Shown: positions 36,648-48,467 of the stretch, piece by piece
Position numbering within the stretch: the first letter of the stretch is position 1
Layout of the letters: each line of letters begins with the position of its first letter
Assembly: GCA_963779095.1 (NCBI GenBank)
Contig: CAVZWU010000011.1
Span: 806,001-870,000 of the forward strand
DNA: 64,000 bases
Direction: 5' to 3'
Source of the DNA: Roseiarcus sp963779095
GTDB lineage: Bacteria > Pseudomonadota > Alphaproteobacteria > Rhizobiales > Beijerinckiaceae
Position numbers and translations under genes: made by a program
The notes under the pieces: generated by a model
The model's input: only the letters and a program-made list of their open reading frames with translations
Database searches by the model: none
Told to the model about the DNA's origin: nothing

Positions 36648-37322
36648 ATGCGCATCGAGCCCGCGTTTCTGTTCGATCTCGATGGAACGCTGGTGGACAG
36701 CGTCTACCAGCATGTTCTGGCCTGGAAAGAGGCGCTCGACAGCGAAGGCGTCGAGCTCTCGGTCTGGCGCATCCACCGCAAGATCGGCATGAGCGGGGGC
36801 CTGTTCACCAACCAGCTCAAGCGCGAAACCGGAGTCGACCTCAGCGAGGATCGGCTCGATCGCCTGCGCCGATTGCATGCGGAAGCCTATCGCCGCATGT
36901 CGGACCACATTCGCCCGCTGCCCGGCGCGCGCGAATTGTTGGCCTTTCTCACCAACGCCGGTCACCAATGGGCGATCGCCACCAGCGGGCGGATGGAGAC
37001 GGCGGCGGTCAACCTCGCCGCGCTCGGCGTCGATCCGTCCCGAACGCCGGTGGTGACGCGCGATCAGGTCAAATACGCCAAGCCCGATCCCGACCTGTTT
37101 CTCGCCGCGGCGGCGCGACTGAACGCGCCGATCGAGACCGCCGTCGTGGTCGGCGACAGCATCTGGGACATGCTGGCTGCGGCGCGGTGCCGCGCGCTTG
37201 GCGTCGGGCTCCTGTGCGGCGGTTATGGCGCAAGCGAATTGCAGCAAGCGACCGCCTTCCGCGTCTATGAGGATCCGGCGGATTTGCTCGTCCACATCGA
37301 CGAGCTCGGCGGACGCCGGTGA
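36648..37322 (+). CDS. HAD-superfamily hydrolase, phosphoglycolate-phosphatase-like
   Basis: This 224-residue intact protein has the HAD motifs in order: FLFDLDGTLVDS (nucleophile Asp), IATSGRMETA, KYAKPDPDLF and VVGDSIWDMLAA. A helical cap lies between residues about 20 and 90. Length and cap fit the phosphoglycolate/beta-phosphoglucomutase-like subfamily. Substrate not determined. It ends 16 bases before the oppositely oriented hutF, so the two converge. Confidence 0.85.
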   Translation: MRIEPAFLFDLDGTLVDSVYQHVLAWKEALDSEGVELSVWRIHRKIGMSGGLFTNQLKRETGVDLSEDRLDRLRRLHAEAYRRMSDHIRPLPGARELLAFLTNAGHQWAIATSGRMETAAVNLAALGVDPSRTPVVTRDQVKYAKPDPDLFLAAAARLNAPIETAVVVGDSIWDMLAAARCRALGVGLLCGGYGASELQQATAFRVYEDPADLLVHIDELGGRR

Positions 37323-37338
37323 GCAACCATCCCCATCC

Positions 37339-38709
37339 TCAAGGCCCTGGCCGCTGGCTGAGCTCCCCCATCGTCTTTGCGAATCGCGCGGCGATCTGAT
37401 CCCTGAACACGTGGCGCCCGCCGGCCACGACTTTCAGTCCCCCGCTCCAGACGCAATCGACGAGCGGATTGCCGACCGAGAAAATCCAGGCGTCGAGGAT
37501 CTGGTCGTCAACCTTGCCCGCAAGCGTTGGATGATCGGCGCGAAAGGTCAGAAGGTCCGCCGCCGCGCCGGGCGCGAGCTTGCCCGAGTTCCGCGCCAGG
37601 GCCTGAGCGCCCCCGGCCCAGACGGCTTCGAGCATCGTCCGCCCGCATGACGATTCCTCGACGCTGCAGACATTGCGCGCCCGCTCGCGCAACCTCTGCG
37701 CATATTCGAGCTGGCGCAATTCCGCAGCCACGCCAATCGAGACATTGGAGTCGGTGCCGACGCCATAGCGCCCGCCATCGCGGATGTAAGTCGGCGGCAT
37801 TGAAGATTCCATCGCCAAGATTGGCTTCCGTCACCGGACAAAGGCCGGCGACCGCGCCCGAGCGCGCGAGGTCACGCGTCTCGCCTTCGTCCATATGGGT
37901 CGCATGGACGAGGCACCATTTCTCGTCGACGCCGGCGTGGTCGATCAGCCAGCGCACCGGACGCGCGCCCAACGAGGCGACGCAGTCCTCGACTTCCTTG
38001 ATCTGCTCGGCGGCGTGGATGTGGATGAGGCCGCCGCCTGCGAGAGGAATAAGTTCGGCGAGTTCTTCGGGCGTCACGGCGCGAAGGCTGTGCGCGGCGA
38101 TCCCGATCGTCTGTCCCGCCGGCTGCTTGATCATCCGGCGGCAATCCTCGACGAGACGCGCGAATGACGCGAGTGTCGGTGACGAACCGTCTCTGCTCCG
38201 GCGTGGGCGGCGCGCCGCCGAAGGTCGAATGAGCGTAGAACACCGGCAGAAGCGTGATCGCGATGCCGGCGCGTCCGGCCGCGGACAGGATTCGATCGGC
38301 CATTTCCGCAGGCTCATCGTAAGGCTTGCCGTCGGGGGCGTTGTGGAGGTAGTGGAACTCGGCGACGGCGGCGAATCCCGCCTCCAGCATCTCGACATAG
38401 AGCCTGCGCGGCGACCGCCTCCACGTCATCCGGCGACATCATCAGCGCGAAGCGATACATGGTCTCGCGCCAGGTCCAGAACGTGTCGGTCTCCTTGGTC
38501 CTGACTTCGGCAAGTCCCGCCATGGCGCGCTGGAAGGCGTGGCTGTGCAGGTTCGCCGCCGCCGGCGCCAGGATCGCGTGACGCTCGTCGCCCTCCTGCG
38601 CTGGCGCTCCCGTTTGCACGGCGCCGATTGAGCCGTCGTCGATCGTGATCCGCACGTCGGACTTCCAACCGTCGGGGGTTAACGCCCTTGCGGCGTAAAG
38701 GACCGGCAT
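37339..38709 (-). CDS. hutF: Formimidoylglutamate deiminase HutF (three frameshifts)
   Basis: Four frame segments assemble into one HutF. These are MPVLYAARALTPDGW ... NLHSHAFQRAMAGLAE (metal-binding HSH), then LYVEMLEAGFAAVAEFHYLHN, then FARLVEDCRRMIKQP ... LIHIHAAEQIKEVEDC and CLVHATHMDEGE, then GVGTDSNVSIGVAAELRQLEYAQRL (in two parts). Each break (near 38,403, 38,170 and 37,802) is repaired by deleting one base. The restored length is about 455 residues, right for the family. The enzyme releases ammonia from N-formimino-L-glutamate, giving N-formylglutamate, the substrate of HutG. Divergent from hutI. The ATG at 38709 follows GGAGG. Confidence 0.85.
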
Positions 38710-38807
38710 CACTCGCCTCCCGTGCTCGCGCGGCCGCGAGCGCGCTTGCCTTTCGGACGATTAGGTCTAAGCATGAAATGGTCTGCGGCGGGAAGCCGTT
38801 GAGCGCC
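38710..38807. promoter_or_regulatory. Divergent hut promoter region
   Basis: A 98-base gap between the leftward hutF and the rightward hutIHGU genes. Divergent hut promoters in proteobacteria are typically controlled by HutC. No hutC gene is in the window, and I could not identify a convincing palindromic operator. Confidence 0.4.
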
Positions 38808-40045
38808 ATGGTTCAAACAAACGACGTCAACCGTCTCGGATACGGTTTGGCTCAACGCCCGTCTTGCGACCCTGGTCGAAGGGCGCCCGGGGCTGGGGAT
38901 CGTCGAATCCGGCGCGATCGCCGCGCGCGACGGACGAATCATCTTCGTTGGCCCGCAGGATGAGCTTCCGTCCGCCGCGCGCGCCGCGGCGCGGATCGTC
39001 GATTGCGAAGGCCGCTGGATCACGCCCGCCCTCATCGATTGCCACACCCACCTCGTCTACGGGGGCGATCGGGCGCACGAATTCGAGCTGAGACTCGCGG
39101 GCGCCACCTATGAGGAGATCGCCCGCGAAGGCGGCGGAATTCTTTCGACAGTCCGCGCGACCCGCGCCGCAAGCGAAGACGAGCTTATGCGATCGGCGCT
39201 CAAGCGATTGGACGCTTTGATCGCCGAGGGCGTCGAGCACGGTCGAAGTCAAATCCGGCTACGGACTCGAGCTTGCCGCCGAGCGCAAATCGCTCCGCGT
39301 CGCACGCCGGCTCGCGCAGGCAGCGCTCCGTCACGATCCGCGCGACGTTCCTCGGCGCGCATGCGCTGCCGCCCGAATTCATGGGCAAGCGCGACGCCTA
39401 TGTCGCCTATGTCGCCGACACGATGATCCCGACGCTGGCAAGCGAAGGCCTGATCGACGCCGTCGACGGGTTTTGCGAGAGAATCGCGTTCACGCGCGAG
39501 GAGATCGCGCGCGTGTTCGCCGCTGCGCGACGCGCCGGGCTTCCGGTCAAGCTGCATGCCGATCAATTGTCGAATTCAGGCGGCGCCGCGCTCGCCGCCG
39601 AGTTTGGCGCGCTCTCGGCCGATCATCTCGAATATGCGGACGAAGCACGGCCTCGCCGCGATGGCGCGCGCGGGCGTCGTCGCGGTGCTGCTGCCCGGCG
39701 CGTATTATGTGCTCAAGGAACGACACGCGCCGCCGATCGACCTCATGCGCAAGCATCGCGCTGCCGATGGCGGTCGCCACCAACTCCAATCCGGGCACTT
39801 CGCCCATGACCTCGCTCCTGCTCGCGCTCAATATGGCGGCGACGCTGTTCGGGCTCACGGTCGACGAATGTCTCGCCGGCGCCACCCGCAACGCGGCGCG
39901 CGCGCTCGGCCTCGCCAGCGAGACGGGAACCCTCGAAGCCGGCAAATGGGCCGATCTCGCGATCTGGGACATCGAGCGGCCGGCCGAGCTTGTCTATCGG
40001 CTCGGCTTCAACCCGCTTCATGCCCGCGTCTGGAGGGGACGATGA
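38808..40045 (+). CDS. hutI: Imidazolonepropionase HutI (about five frameshifts)
   Basis: Joined frames give TVWLNARLATLVEG, ITPALIDCHTHLVYGG (zinc ligands), EGGGILSTVRATRAAS, TVEVKSGYGLELAAERKSLR, TFLGAHALPPEF, VKLHADQLSNSGGAALAAEF, HGLAAMARAGVVAVLLPGAYYVL and MAVATNSNPGTSPMTSLLLALN (in two parts). Breaks occur in the first 15 codons and near 39,235, 39,320, 39,645 and 39,760. All are repairable by one-base removals, giving about 410 residues. HutI opens the imidazolone ring to formiminoglutamate. The stop TGA overlaps the hutH ATG at 40042. Confidence 0.85.
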
Positions 40046-41586
40046 CCGTCGTCATCCGCCCCGGCGAGGCGTCGCTTGCCGACTGGCGCGCGATCTGGCA
40101 CGGCGCGCCGGTCGCCGTCGACCCGGCCAGTCATCCCGCCGTGGCCGCGAGCGCGGCGGCGGTCGAGCGGATTCTCGCCCGCGGCGAGCCGGTCTATGGA
40201 ATCAACACCGGCTTCGGCAAACTGGCGGGCGTGCGCATCGCTCGGCAAGACCTTGCTCAGCTTCAGCGCAACATCGTGCTCTCGCACGCGGCGGGCGTCG
40301 GCGAACCGGCTTGCGTTCCGACGACGCGGCTCATGATGGCGCTCAAGCTCGGCAGTCTCGCGCAGGGCGCCTCGGGCGTTCAGCCGCAGACGCTTCAGCC
40401 TCATCGAGGCCATGCTTGCGCGCGGCGTGACGCCGGTGGTCCCGTCGCAAGGGTCGGTCGGCGCGTCGGGCGATCTCGCGCCGCTCGCGCATATGGCGGC
40501 GGCGATGATCGGCGTCGGCGAGGCTCGTGTCGGCGACCGCATTGCGCCCGCTGCACGCCGCGCTCGCCGAAGTCGGCCTCGAGCCGATCGCGCTTCAGCC
40601 CAAGGAGGGGCTTGCGCTCCTCAACGGCACGCAATTCTCGACCGCCAATGCGCTCGTCGGCCTGTTCAAGGCCGAGACGCTGTTCCGCTCCGCCCTGGCG
40701 ACCGGCGCGCTGTCGACCGATGGCGCGCGCGGATCGGATACGCCGTTCGACCCGCGCATCCACGCGCTGAGACGCCACCCGGGCCAAATCGAAGTCGCGA
40801 CCGCGTTGCGCGCGCTGCTCCAGGGAAGCGCCATTCGCGCTTCGCATCTGACCGGCGACGAACGGGTGCAGGATCCCTATTGCCTGCGCTGCCAGCCGCA
40901 GGTGATGGGGGCCTGCCTCGATCTCCTGCGCCAGGCGGCGGCGACCCTCCTCATCGAGGCGAACGGAGTCTCCGACAATCCGCTGATCTTCGCCGAAACG
41001 AACGAAGCGCTTTCGGGGGGAAACTTCCATGCCGAGCCGGTCGCCTTCGCCGCCGACATGATCGCGCTCGCGATTTGCGAAATCGGCTCGCTAGCCGAGC
41101 GCCGGATCGCGATGCTCGTCGATCCCGCGCTTTCCGGCCTGCCGGCGTTCCTGACCCCGAAGCCCGGGCTCAACTCCGGCTTCATGATCCCCCAGGTGAC
41201 CGCGGCGGCGCTCGTCGCCGAGAACAAGACCCGCGCCTATCCGGCCAGCGTCGATTCGATCCCGACCTCGGCCAACCAGGAGGATCACGTCTCGATGGCC
41301 GCGCATGGCGCGCGCCGGCTCGACCCGATGGCGGATAACGCAATGTCGATCGTCGGCATCGAGCTCATCGCCGCCGCCCAGGCCTGCGATTTTCACGCGC
41401 CCCTCCGATCGAGCGCGCCGCTCGAAGCGTTGCGGACGCTGCGTGCGCCGCGAGGTTCCGCATCTCGAGGACGACCGCTACTTTCATCCCGACATCGCCG
41501 CGGCGACTCGTCTCGTCAGTCGCGGCGCCGTCATCGACGCGGTCGGCGCCGCGACGCTGCCCGCGCTCGAGGGACCCGCGCGATGA
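40042..41586 (+). CDS. hutH: Histidine ammonia-lyase HutH (three frameshifts)
   Basis: The protein starts MTVVIRPGEASLADW and has YGINTGFGKLAG near 53, then after a break near 40,395 GVTPVVPSQGSVGASGDLAPLAHM. This contains the Ala-Ser-Gly triad (encoded near 40,462-40,470) that cyclises to the MIO prosthetic group. After a break near 40,552 come EGLALLNGTQFSTANAL, LSGGNFHAEPVAF and SIPTSANQEDHVSM. A last break near 41,450 precedes VPHLEDDRYFHPDIAAA. Three inserted bases account for the length, leaving about 512 residues. It deaminates L-histidine to urocanate, the first Hut step. Confidence 0.88.
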
Positions 41587-42417
41587 CCGCCGGGCGTCCC
41601 GACTGGCTCGTCGTCGAGCGCCGCGACGCGCCGCTCATCGTCAGCATTCCCCACGCGGGAACAGACCTCCTCGACTTCGAGCCGGCCTTCGTCGATCCGT
41701 GGCTCGCGCGCAAGGACGCGGACTGGCGGCTCGACGAGCTCTATAATTTTATCGCGCCGCTCGGCGCGACGCTGCTGCGCACAAAGCTTTCGCGCTCGAT
41801 CATCGACGTCAATCGCGATCCGAGCGGCGCTTCGCTCTATCCCGGCCAGGCGACGACCGAGCTCTGCCCGGCCACGACCTTCGACGGCGAGCCGCTCTAT
41901 CGCGAGGGCCAGGCGCCGGACGCGGCCGAAATCGACGAGCGGCGGCGCCTTTACTTCGATCCCTATCATGCGGCGCTCGCCGACGAGATCGCGCGGCTCC
42001 GTCAGAGGCATAGGCGCGTCGCGCTGTTCGACGCCCACTCCATCCGCTCGCGTGATCCCGCGCCTGTTCGACGGCGAACTGCCCGTGTTCAATCTCGGGA
42101 CCAATTCCGGCGCAAGCTGTTCTCCCCGGCTGCGCGAGACGGTCGGCGACATTCTCGGCGCGTCGGGTCAAAGCATGGTGATCGACGGGCGCTTCAAAGG
42201 CGGCTGGATCACGCGCGCCTATGGCAGGCCACAGGAAGGAGTCGAGGCCGTGCAGCTCGAGCTCGCCTGCCGCGCCTATATGCAGCGAGCCCGAGCGCCC
42301 CGCGCCTGGGAACTGGCCGACGCCCATCGACGAGGCGCGCGCGGCGCCGACGCGGGCGACGATCAGGCGCGCGCTCGAAGCGATCCTCGCGCATGTCAGC
42401 CAAGAAAGGTCGGCCCC

Positions 42418-42421
<4 letters not shown>
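41583..42421 (+). CDS. hutG: N-formylglutamate deformylase HutG (two frameshifts)
   Basis: The FGase-family sequence is recognisable from DWLVVERRDAPLIVSIPHAGTDL, KDADWRLDELYNF, SRSIIDVNRDPSG and ALFDAHSIRS. After a break near 42,050 come RLFDGELPVFNLGTNSGASC and GRFKGGWITRAYGRP. After a break near 42,285 comes the C-terminal ARAAPTRATIRRALEAILAH. Length is 3n+2, so two inserted bases fit. Together with HutF it forms the five-step (HutF/HutG) branch of histidine degradation that ends in glutamate plus formate. It overlaps hutH and hutU by ATGA junctions. Confidence 0.85.
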
Positions 42422-44091
<1,670 letters not shown>

Positions 44092-44132
44092 AAGGCCCGG
44101 CGCAACGCCGTTCGCGAGGGGCAGGGCAATCG

Positions 44133-45413
44133 TCAGCCTCTCAGCGCCTGGTCGAGATCGGCGATGAGATCGTCCGGGTTTTCGATTCCGACCGAGAGGC
44201 GGATCAGAGCGGGCGTGATCCCGAGGCGCATTTGCTCCTCGGGCGCAATGTCGGAATGGGTCATGGCCGCAGGGTGCGACGCCAGGCTCTCGGTCCCGCC
44301 CAGACTGACGGCGAGCTTGATCACTTCGAGCCGGTCGAGAACCGCGAACGCTTCCGCCTCGCCCCCCTTGACCTCGAAGCTGAAGGTCGAGCCCGCGCCT
44401 TTGCACTGGCGTTCGAAGACCGGCCGATCAGGATGGTCCTCGGGCAGAAAGCCCAGATACCAGACCGAGGCGACCGCGGCATGGCCGCGCAGAAACTCCG
44501 CCACCTTGCGCGCGCCCTCGGCGGCGGCCGTCATTCTGAGCTTCAACGTTTCGAGCGAGCGCATCAACAGCCAGCCGGTGTTGGGATCGCACATCGTGCC
44601 GAGGATCGTGCGCATGCCGCGGATCGGCTCGAGCGCCGCAGCGGTTCCCGAGCAGCCGCCCGCGATCAGATCGGAATGGCCGCCGACATATTTGGTGAGC
44701 GAGGTCACGACCAGATCGGCGCCATGGGCGATCGGCGTCTGGTACAGGGGCCCGAGCATCGTATTGTCGACGATGACCATCGGGCGCTTTCCGTCCGCGC
44801 CCTTGAGGCCGTCGGCGAGCTGTCTCGCCCCGGCAATGTCGACAAGGCCGTTGGTCGGATTGGCTGGCGTCTCGAGATAGAGCGCCACGATCGGCCCCAC
44901 GCCGCGCGCCCGGTTCACGGCTTCCTCCATCGCGGCGCTCCCGCCCTCGGCCGGAAAGCCGACCGAGGCGACGCCGAACTGCGGCAGGATCCTGTTCAGG
45001 AGAAAATCCGTGCCGCCATAGACGGGGCCGGAATGGACGATGACCGAGCCGGGCCGCGCATATGCCCAAAGGGTCGTCGAAATGGCGGCCATGCCCGAGG
45101 CGAATGTCAGATTGGCCTCCGCCTCGTCCCAGATCGCCAGCCGATCTTCGAGCATTTCGAGATCGGGATTGTTGATCCGGCTGTAGATGAGGCCGGGCTC
45201 CTCGTTCGGCCGCTTCTGGCGCAGGCCATAGGCCAGTTCGAAGAACGCCTTGCCGTCCTGGGCGGTGCGGAACACGAAAGTCGACGTCTGAAAGACCGGC
45301 GGCTTCAGCGACCGCTCGCTGAGGAACGGATCGTAGCCATAGCCCATCATCAGGGTTTCCGGCGCAAGCGCCCGATTGCCGAGGACCCTCTTGCGCCATC
45401 GTTGGTCGGACAT
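44133..45413 (-). CDS. Cystathionine/methionine gamma-lyase-family PLP enzyme
   Basis: This intact 426-residue protein of the Cys/Met-metabolism PLP family has YSRINNPDLEMLEDRLA near 92, SGMAAISTTLWAYARPG near 120, ALYLETPANPTNGLVDI near 190, and the PLP lysine in VVTSLTKYVGGHSD near 240. SLGGTESLASHPAAMTHSDI occurs near the end. The set fits methionine gamma-lyase or cystathionine gamma-synthase-type enzymes, and the sequence alone does not separate elimination from replacement activity. The ATG at 45413 is taken, and upstream in-frame codons lie in non-conserved sequence. It converges on hutU. It is the one long gene in 37-48 kb with no frameshift. Confidence 0.87.
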   Translation of the reverse strand: MSDQRWRKRVLGNRALAPETLMMGYGYDPFLSERSLKPPVFQTSTFVFRTAQDGKAFFELAYGLRQKRPNEEPGLIYSRINNPDLEMLEDRLAIWDEAEANLTFASGMAAISTTLWAYARPGSVIVHSGPVYGGTDFLLNRILPQFGVASVGFPAEGGSAAMEEAVNRARGVGPIVALYLETPANPTNGLVDIAGARQLADGLKGADGKRPMVIVDNTMLGPLYQTPIAHGADLVVTSLTKYVGGHSDLIAGGCSGTAAALEPIRGMRTILGTMCDPNTGWLLMRSLETLKLRMTAAAEGARKVAEFLRGHAAVASVWYLGFLPEDHPDRPVFERQCKGAGSTFSFEVKGGEAEAFAVLDRLEVIKLAVSLGGTESLASHPAAMTHSDIAPEEQMRLGITPALIRLSVGIENPDDLIADLDQALRG

Positions 45414-45435
45414 GCGTTTCGCCTCCGGGCGCCGC

Positions 45436-46090
45436 TCAGCGGCCCGGGCCATGTTTTAAAGCAGGATCCGTCAAGCCGGAAACATCGCGGCCGCGGCGTC
45501 CGCTCACTCCCCTCCGCGCCGACGATGGCGACGATATGTCTCTGCTGATCAATTCATCAACCAGCGGCGGCGGCCGCTCGCGGCGCTGAAGGTGCGGCTT
45601 GACGGCGGCAAGCGGGACTTCCGCCAGCACGAATGCGGCGCGGCGCAGCTCAGCGCGACCGGCGCGGCCGAAAGCCTGCCGCGCGCAAACGCCCGCAAGA
45701 CAAGCCTCGAAGCGCTCGGCCTGATCGGCGACGCCGCGCTTGAGCGTCGCCGGCCAGTCGCCCTGAACGAAATCATGGCGGCTATAGAGCATGAGCAGCC
45801 GCGCGTCGTCCAAATGGCGGCGCGCCCAGGCAGGCGTATGGAGCGCGGCGCCAAGGCCGTCGCCTGCCTCGATCGCGGCGACGAAGCCCTGCTGATAGGC
45901 GAGCACGGTCTGGAGCCATACTTCGCCAAGCAGCGCGTCGCGCGAGGCAAAGCGATAGTAGAACGAGCCCTTGGGCGCTCCGATCCGCTCGGCGACGGAA
46001 TCGACGGTCACGGCCTTCAGGCCCACGCTCGGCGATGAGCGCGCGCGCAGCGTCAAGGAAGCCGGCCTGATCGAATTGCGCTCGCCCCAT
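45436..46090 (-). CDS. TetR-family transcriptional regulator (one frameshift)
   Basis: The N-terminus (AQFDQAGFLDAARALIAERG) joins, after an extra G near 46,022, LKAVTVDSVAERIGAPKGSFYYRFASRDALLGEVW (in two parts), the canonical TetR helix-turn-helix. A helical ligand domain follows (VWLQTVLAYQQGFVAA, HDFVQGDWPATLKRGV). The C-terminal tail is long and not conserved, so the natural stop could differ. It is divergent from a PNPOx-like gene and likely represses it and itself through the TCTAGA sites between them. Confidence 0.78.
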
Positions 46091-46160
46091 GCCTTATAGA
46101 CTATGCGGTCTAGACTCACGTCGTCTAGATCCGCTAAGCGTGCGAGCGGCCGGGGTGAGA
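46091..46160. promoter_or_regulatory. Candidate TetR operator with repeated GTCTAGA
   Basis: GTCTAGA occurs at 46108-46114 and 46123-46129, 15 bases apart, each around a TCTAGA palindrome. The related TATAGACTATG lies at about 46095-46105. The cluster sits exactly in the gap between the TetR gene and the divergent PNPOx-like gene, where such a repressor would bind. Confidence 0.5.
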
Positions 46161-46175
46161 ACGGAGGATGTTCCA

Positions 46176-46692
46176 ATGTTGGAAACGAAAGCCAAGGCCC
46201 GACGCCGTCGACGTAAGCCGCCTGATGGCCGGCGCGGCGAAGACGATGCGAAGCACGCGCTATTGCTGGCTCGCGACCACGAGCGAGGCCGGCGCTCCCC
46301 ACGTTCGGCCCATGGGGCGGGTGCTGAACGACCCCGGCGAGGACGAGTGGAGAATCCGGTTCCTCACCGACGGCCGTTCGCAGAAGGCCGCCGACATGCG
46401 GCGCGCCAGCGAGGTGACGATCCTGTTTCAGCACGACCCCGACCTCGCCTTCGTCACATTGATCGGGCAAGGCCGAGCTGCACGAGAGCGCAGTCCGAGA
46501 CGCGCGGCCGCTGGAAAGCCGCCTATGACGTCTACTTTCCCAGCGAGACAGACGGAGCGAATGCGATCTTTGTCGAGGTCGAGATCGAGCGCATGGAGCT
46601 CTGGATCCGCGGCGTCACGCCGGAGCCGTTCGGCCTGCGGGCGACGGTGCTTGAGCGGGAGCGCCGGCGGCTGGCGTTCGATCGCCTGCTAG
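46176..46692 (+). CDS. Pyridoxamine-5'-phosphate-oxidase-like flavin/F420-binding protein (frameshifted)
   Basis: ATG 46176 follows GGAGG, and the first residues (MLETKAKAR) lead after one shift to DAVDVSRLMAGAAKTMRSTRYCWLATTSEAGAPHVRPMGR (in two parts). This is a PNPOx-like split barrel (general stress protein 26 type). After a second shift it continues as WKAAYDVYFPSETDGANAIFVEVEIERMELW (in two parts). A third shift near the end gives GGWRSIAC and a stop at 46692. Restored length is about 170 residues. It probably binds FMN and reduces a small substrate. The upstream TetR gene suggests inducible control by a xenobiotic or stress signal. Confidence 0.72.
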
Positions 46693-46721
46693 GACTTCGC
46701 GCTCCAGTCGGGCGCAGCCCT

Positions 46722-47084
46722 CTAGTCCGGCTCCATGCCTGCGGCGAGCTCGACCGGCTGCCCATGCGGGGTGCTGCAGATAGGCGCGCTCCCATTGGTG
46801 CTCGCGCTCGTCGAGCTCCGCGCGCGTGACGGCGCCGTTTTCCAGCAAGCACGCCGCTCGAGCGCGGCGAGCACGGCGCGGTAGTAGGTCTCGCGGTCGT
46901 CGGGCGCGGCCTTGCGCGCCGCGATCTCGGCGCCGAGCGTCTCGGCCCAGCGCGCGGGCGAGATCACGCCGCGCTTGACGAGAAGATCGGCGAGCGCAAG
47001 CGTTTGCGCGTGCCACGGCTCGCCGAACACCGGCTCGCCGTCCCTGGCCTTGAGAACGCCTGGCCCCGGCTCAGGCCGGTTCAA
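46722..47084 (-). CDS. Nitrile hydratase accessory/activator protein (frameshifted)
   Basis: The pattern EPVFGEPWHAQTLALADLLVKRGVISPARWAETLG (in two parts), followed in a second frame by CLLENGAVTRAELDEREHQWERAY and back to TPHGQPVELAAG, matches the small proteins encoded next to Co-type nitrile hydratase (P14K/NhlE type, similar to the beta-subunit N-domain). A TTG start at 47084 overlaps the beta-subunit end. These proteins help insert cobalt by subunit swapping. About 115-120 residues once repaired. Confidence 0.7.
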   Translation of the reverse strand: MNRPEPGPGVLKARDGEPVFGEPWHAQTLALADLLVKRGVISPARWAETLGAEIAARKAAPDDRETYYRAVLAALERRACWKTAPSRARSSTSASTNGSAPICSTPHGQPVELAAGMEPD

Positions 47085-47733
47085 GATAGCTCTCCCAGAG
47101 ATCGACGAACACGCGGTCGGCCCTCCCCTTCGCCTCCGGCCAAAGGTCGGAAGAGGCGAAGCTCACGGTATAGAGATGCTCGCCCCGCTTCTCGCCGCGC
47201 GCCGATGCGTCGGCCAGGACATGGCCGCCGTGATGGGCGTGGATCACCCCTGCCCTGCCCCGCACATATCCGGGCAGGCGCGTATGGCCGGAGCCGCCGT
47301 CGAGCCGGCATCGCACCTTCTCGCCCAGCGCGAAGCGCGGCGGCGTATTGACGCTGACGGCGAAAGCTCCGCGGGTCGTCTGACGGAGGCGCGCGCGGCC
47401 TCGGCCGTCTGGACGGCGGGACGCTCGGCTTCGGCGCGAAGGCGGAGGCGCGCGCCTTGATCTCGTCGAGCGTCAGATAGCCCTCGTCGATCAATTGCGC
47501 GGCGCAGCGTCGTCAGCCATTGATCGTAATAGGGCCGCGTCAGATAATCGACGGGATCCGCGAGCTCGCGGCAATAACGGAACCAGTCGATCGTCCAGCT
47601 CGTCGCCGACGGCCGACGACTGCTTGATCGCGAAGTCGCGCATCTCCCAATCGGCGTGGAACAGTTTGTCGTCTGCCTTGTCGACGATCGGGCCGAAGCC
47701 TTCGCGCCCGCCGAGATCGTGAACGCCGTCCAT
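47071..47733 (-). CDS. nthB: Nitrile hydratase beta subunit (about three frameshifts)
   Basis: Starts MDGVHDLGGREGFGPI, the invariant beta-subunit start. It continues with WEMRDFAIKQSSAVGDELDDW-like sequence, then in another frame CRELADPVDYLTRPYYDQWLTTLRRAI (in two parts), EGYLTLDEIKARASAF, and finally the SH3-like C-domain KVRCRLDGGSGHTRLPGYVRGRAGVI (in two parts) to SSDLWPEAKGRADRVFVDLWESYL (in two parts). Three inserted bases restore about 219 residues. ATG 47733 overlaps the alpha stop (ATGA). Confidence 0.82.
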
Positions 47734-48381
47734 CAGGCGTTCGCCCGCTTGGGCGAGAGATCGCGCTCCGCGCCGATCATCGAATTGCGCGTGACCAGCT
47801 TGGCGAGCGCCGCCTCGTCCCAATCCTCGACCCCCTTTGGCCGCTCGGGCAGGACGAGATAGCGCCGCTCCGAAGTCGAATCCCACACCCGCACTTGCGT
47901 TCTTCTCGTCAAGCTCGACGCCGAACTCCTTGAGCACCCCGCGCGGGTCGCGCACCGCGCGGGCGCGATATTCGTTCGACTTGTACCAGGATGGCGAAAG
48001 ACCCAGCAGCGAGAACGGATAGCAGGAGCAGAGCGTGCAGACGACGAGGTTATGCACGTTCGCCGTGTTCTCCACCGCCTGCAAATGCCCGGTCGCATGG
48101 CCGGCAAAGCCGAATTCGCCGATCGCCGCGGTTGCGTCGGCCAGCAGCCGCGCCTTGAACGCCGGATCGCTCCAGGCGCGCGCGACGACGGCGGCCCCGC
48201 GCTTCGGGCCGATCTCGTCGCGATACATTTCGATCCAGGCGTCGACCGCGGCGGGATCGATGAGCTCTTTCTCCGCGAGCAGGCTCTCGAGCGCCTTCGT
48301 GCGCAGGGCGGGCTCGGACGGCAGAAGCGAATGCAGCTCGTGATGGATATGGGAGATCGTCTTCCCGTCGAAGCTCGCCAT
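47733..48381 (-). CDS. nthA: Nitrile hydratase alpha subunit, cobalt type (one frameshift)
   Basis: The protein reads LLAEKELIDPAAVDAWIEMY, GPKRGAAVVARAWSDPAFKARLL and the metal-binding motif VCTLCSCYPF. The Thr in VCTLCSC indicates the low-spin Co(III) type, with Cys residues oxidised to sulfenic and sulfinic acids. Iron enzymes have Ser there. After one inserted base near 47,895 it ends VWDSTSERRYLVLPERP ... GWDEAALAKLV-like (observed EDWDEAALAKLVTRNSMIG). Repaired length is about 215 residues. With beta it hydrates nitriles to amides. No amidase gene adjoins. Confidence 0.85.
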
Positions 48382-48467
48382 CGCGCTCCCCTTGGTCGCC
48401 CGGCAGCGTACCACGGAGCCGCGCGCAGTAAAGACGCCTCGCCTCTCCCTCTGCGGGGGCGGCTGCT

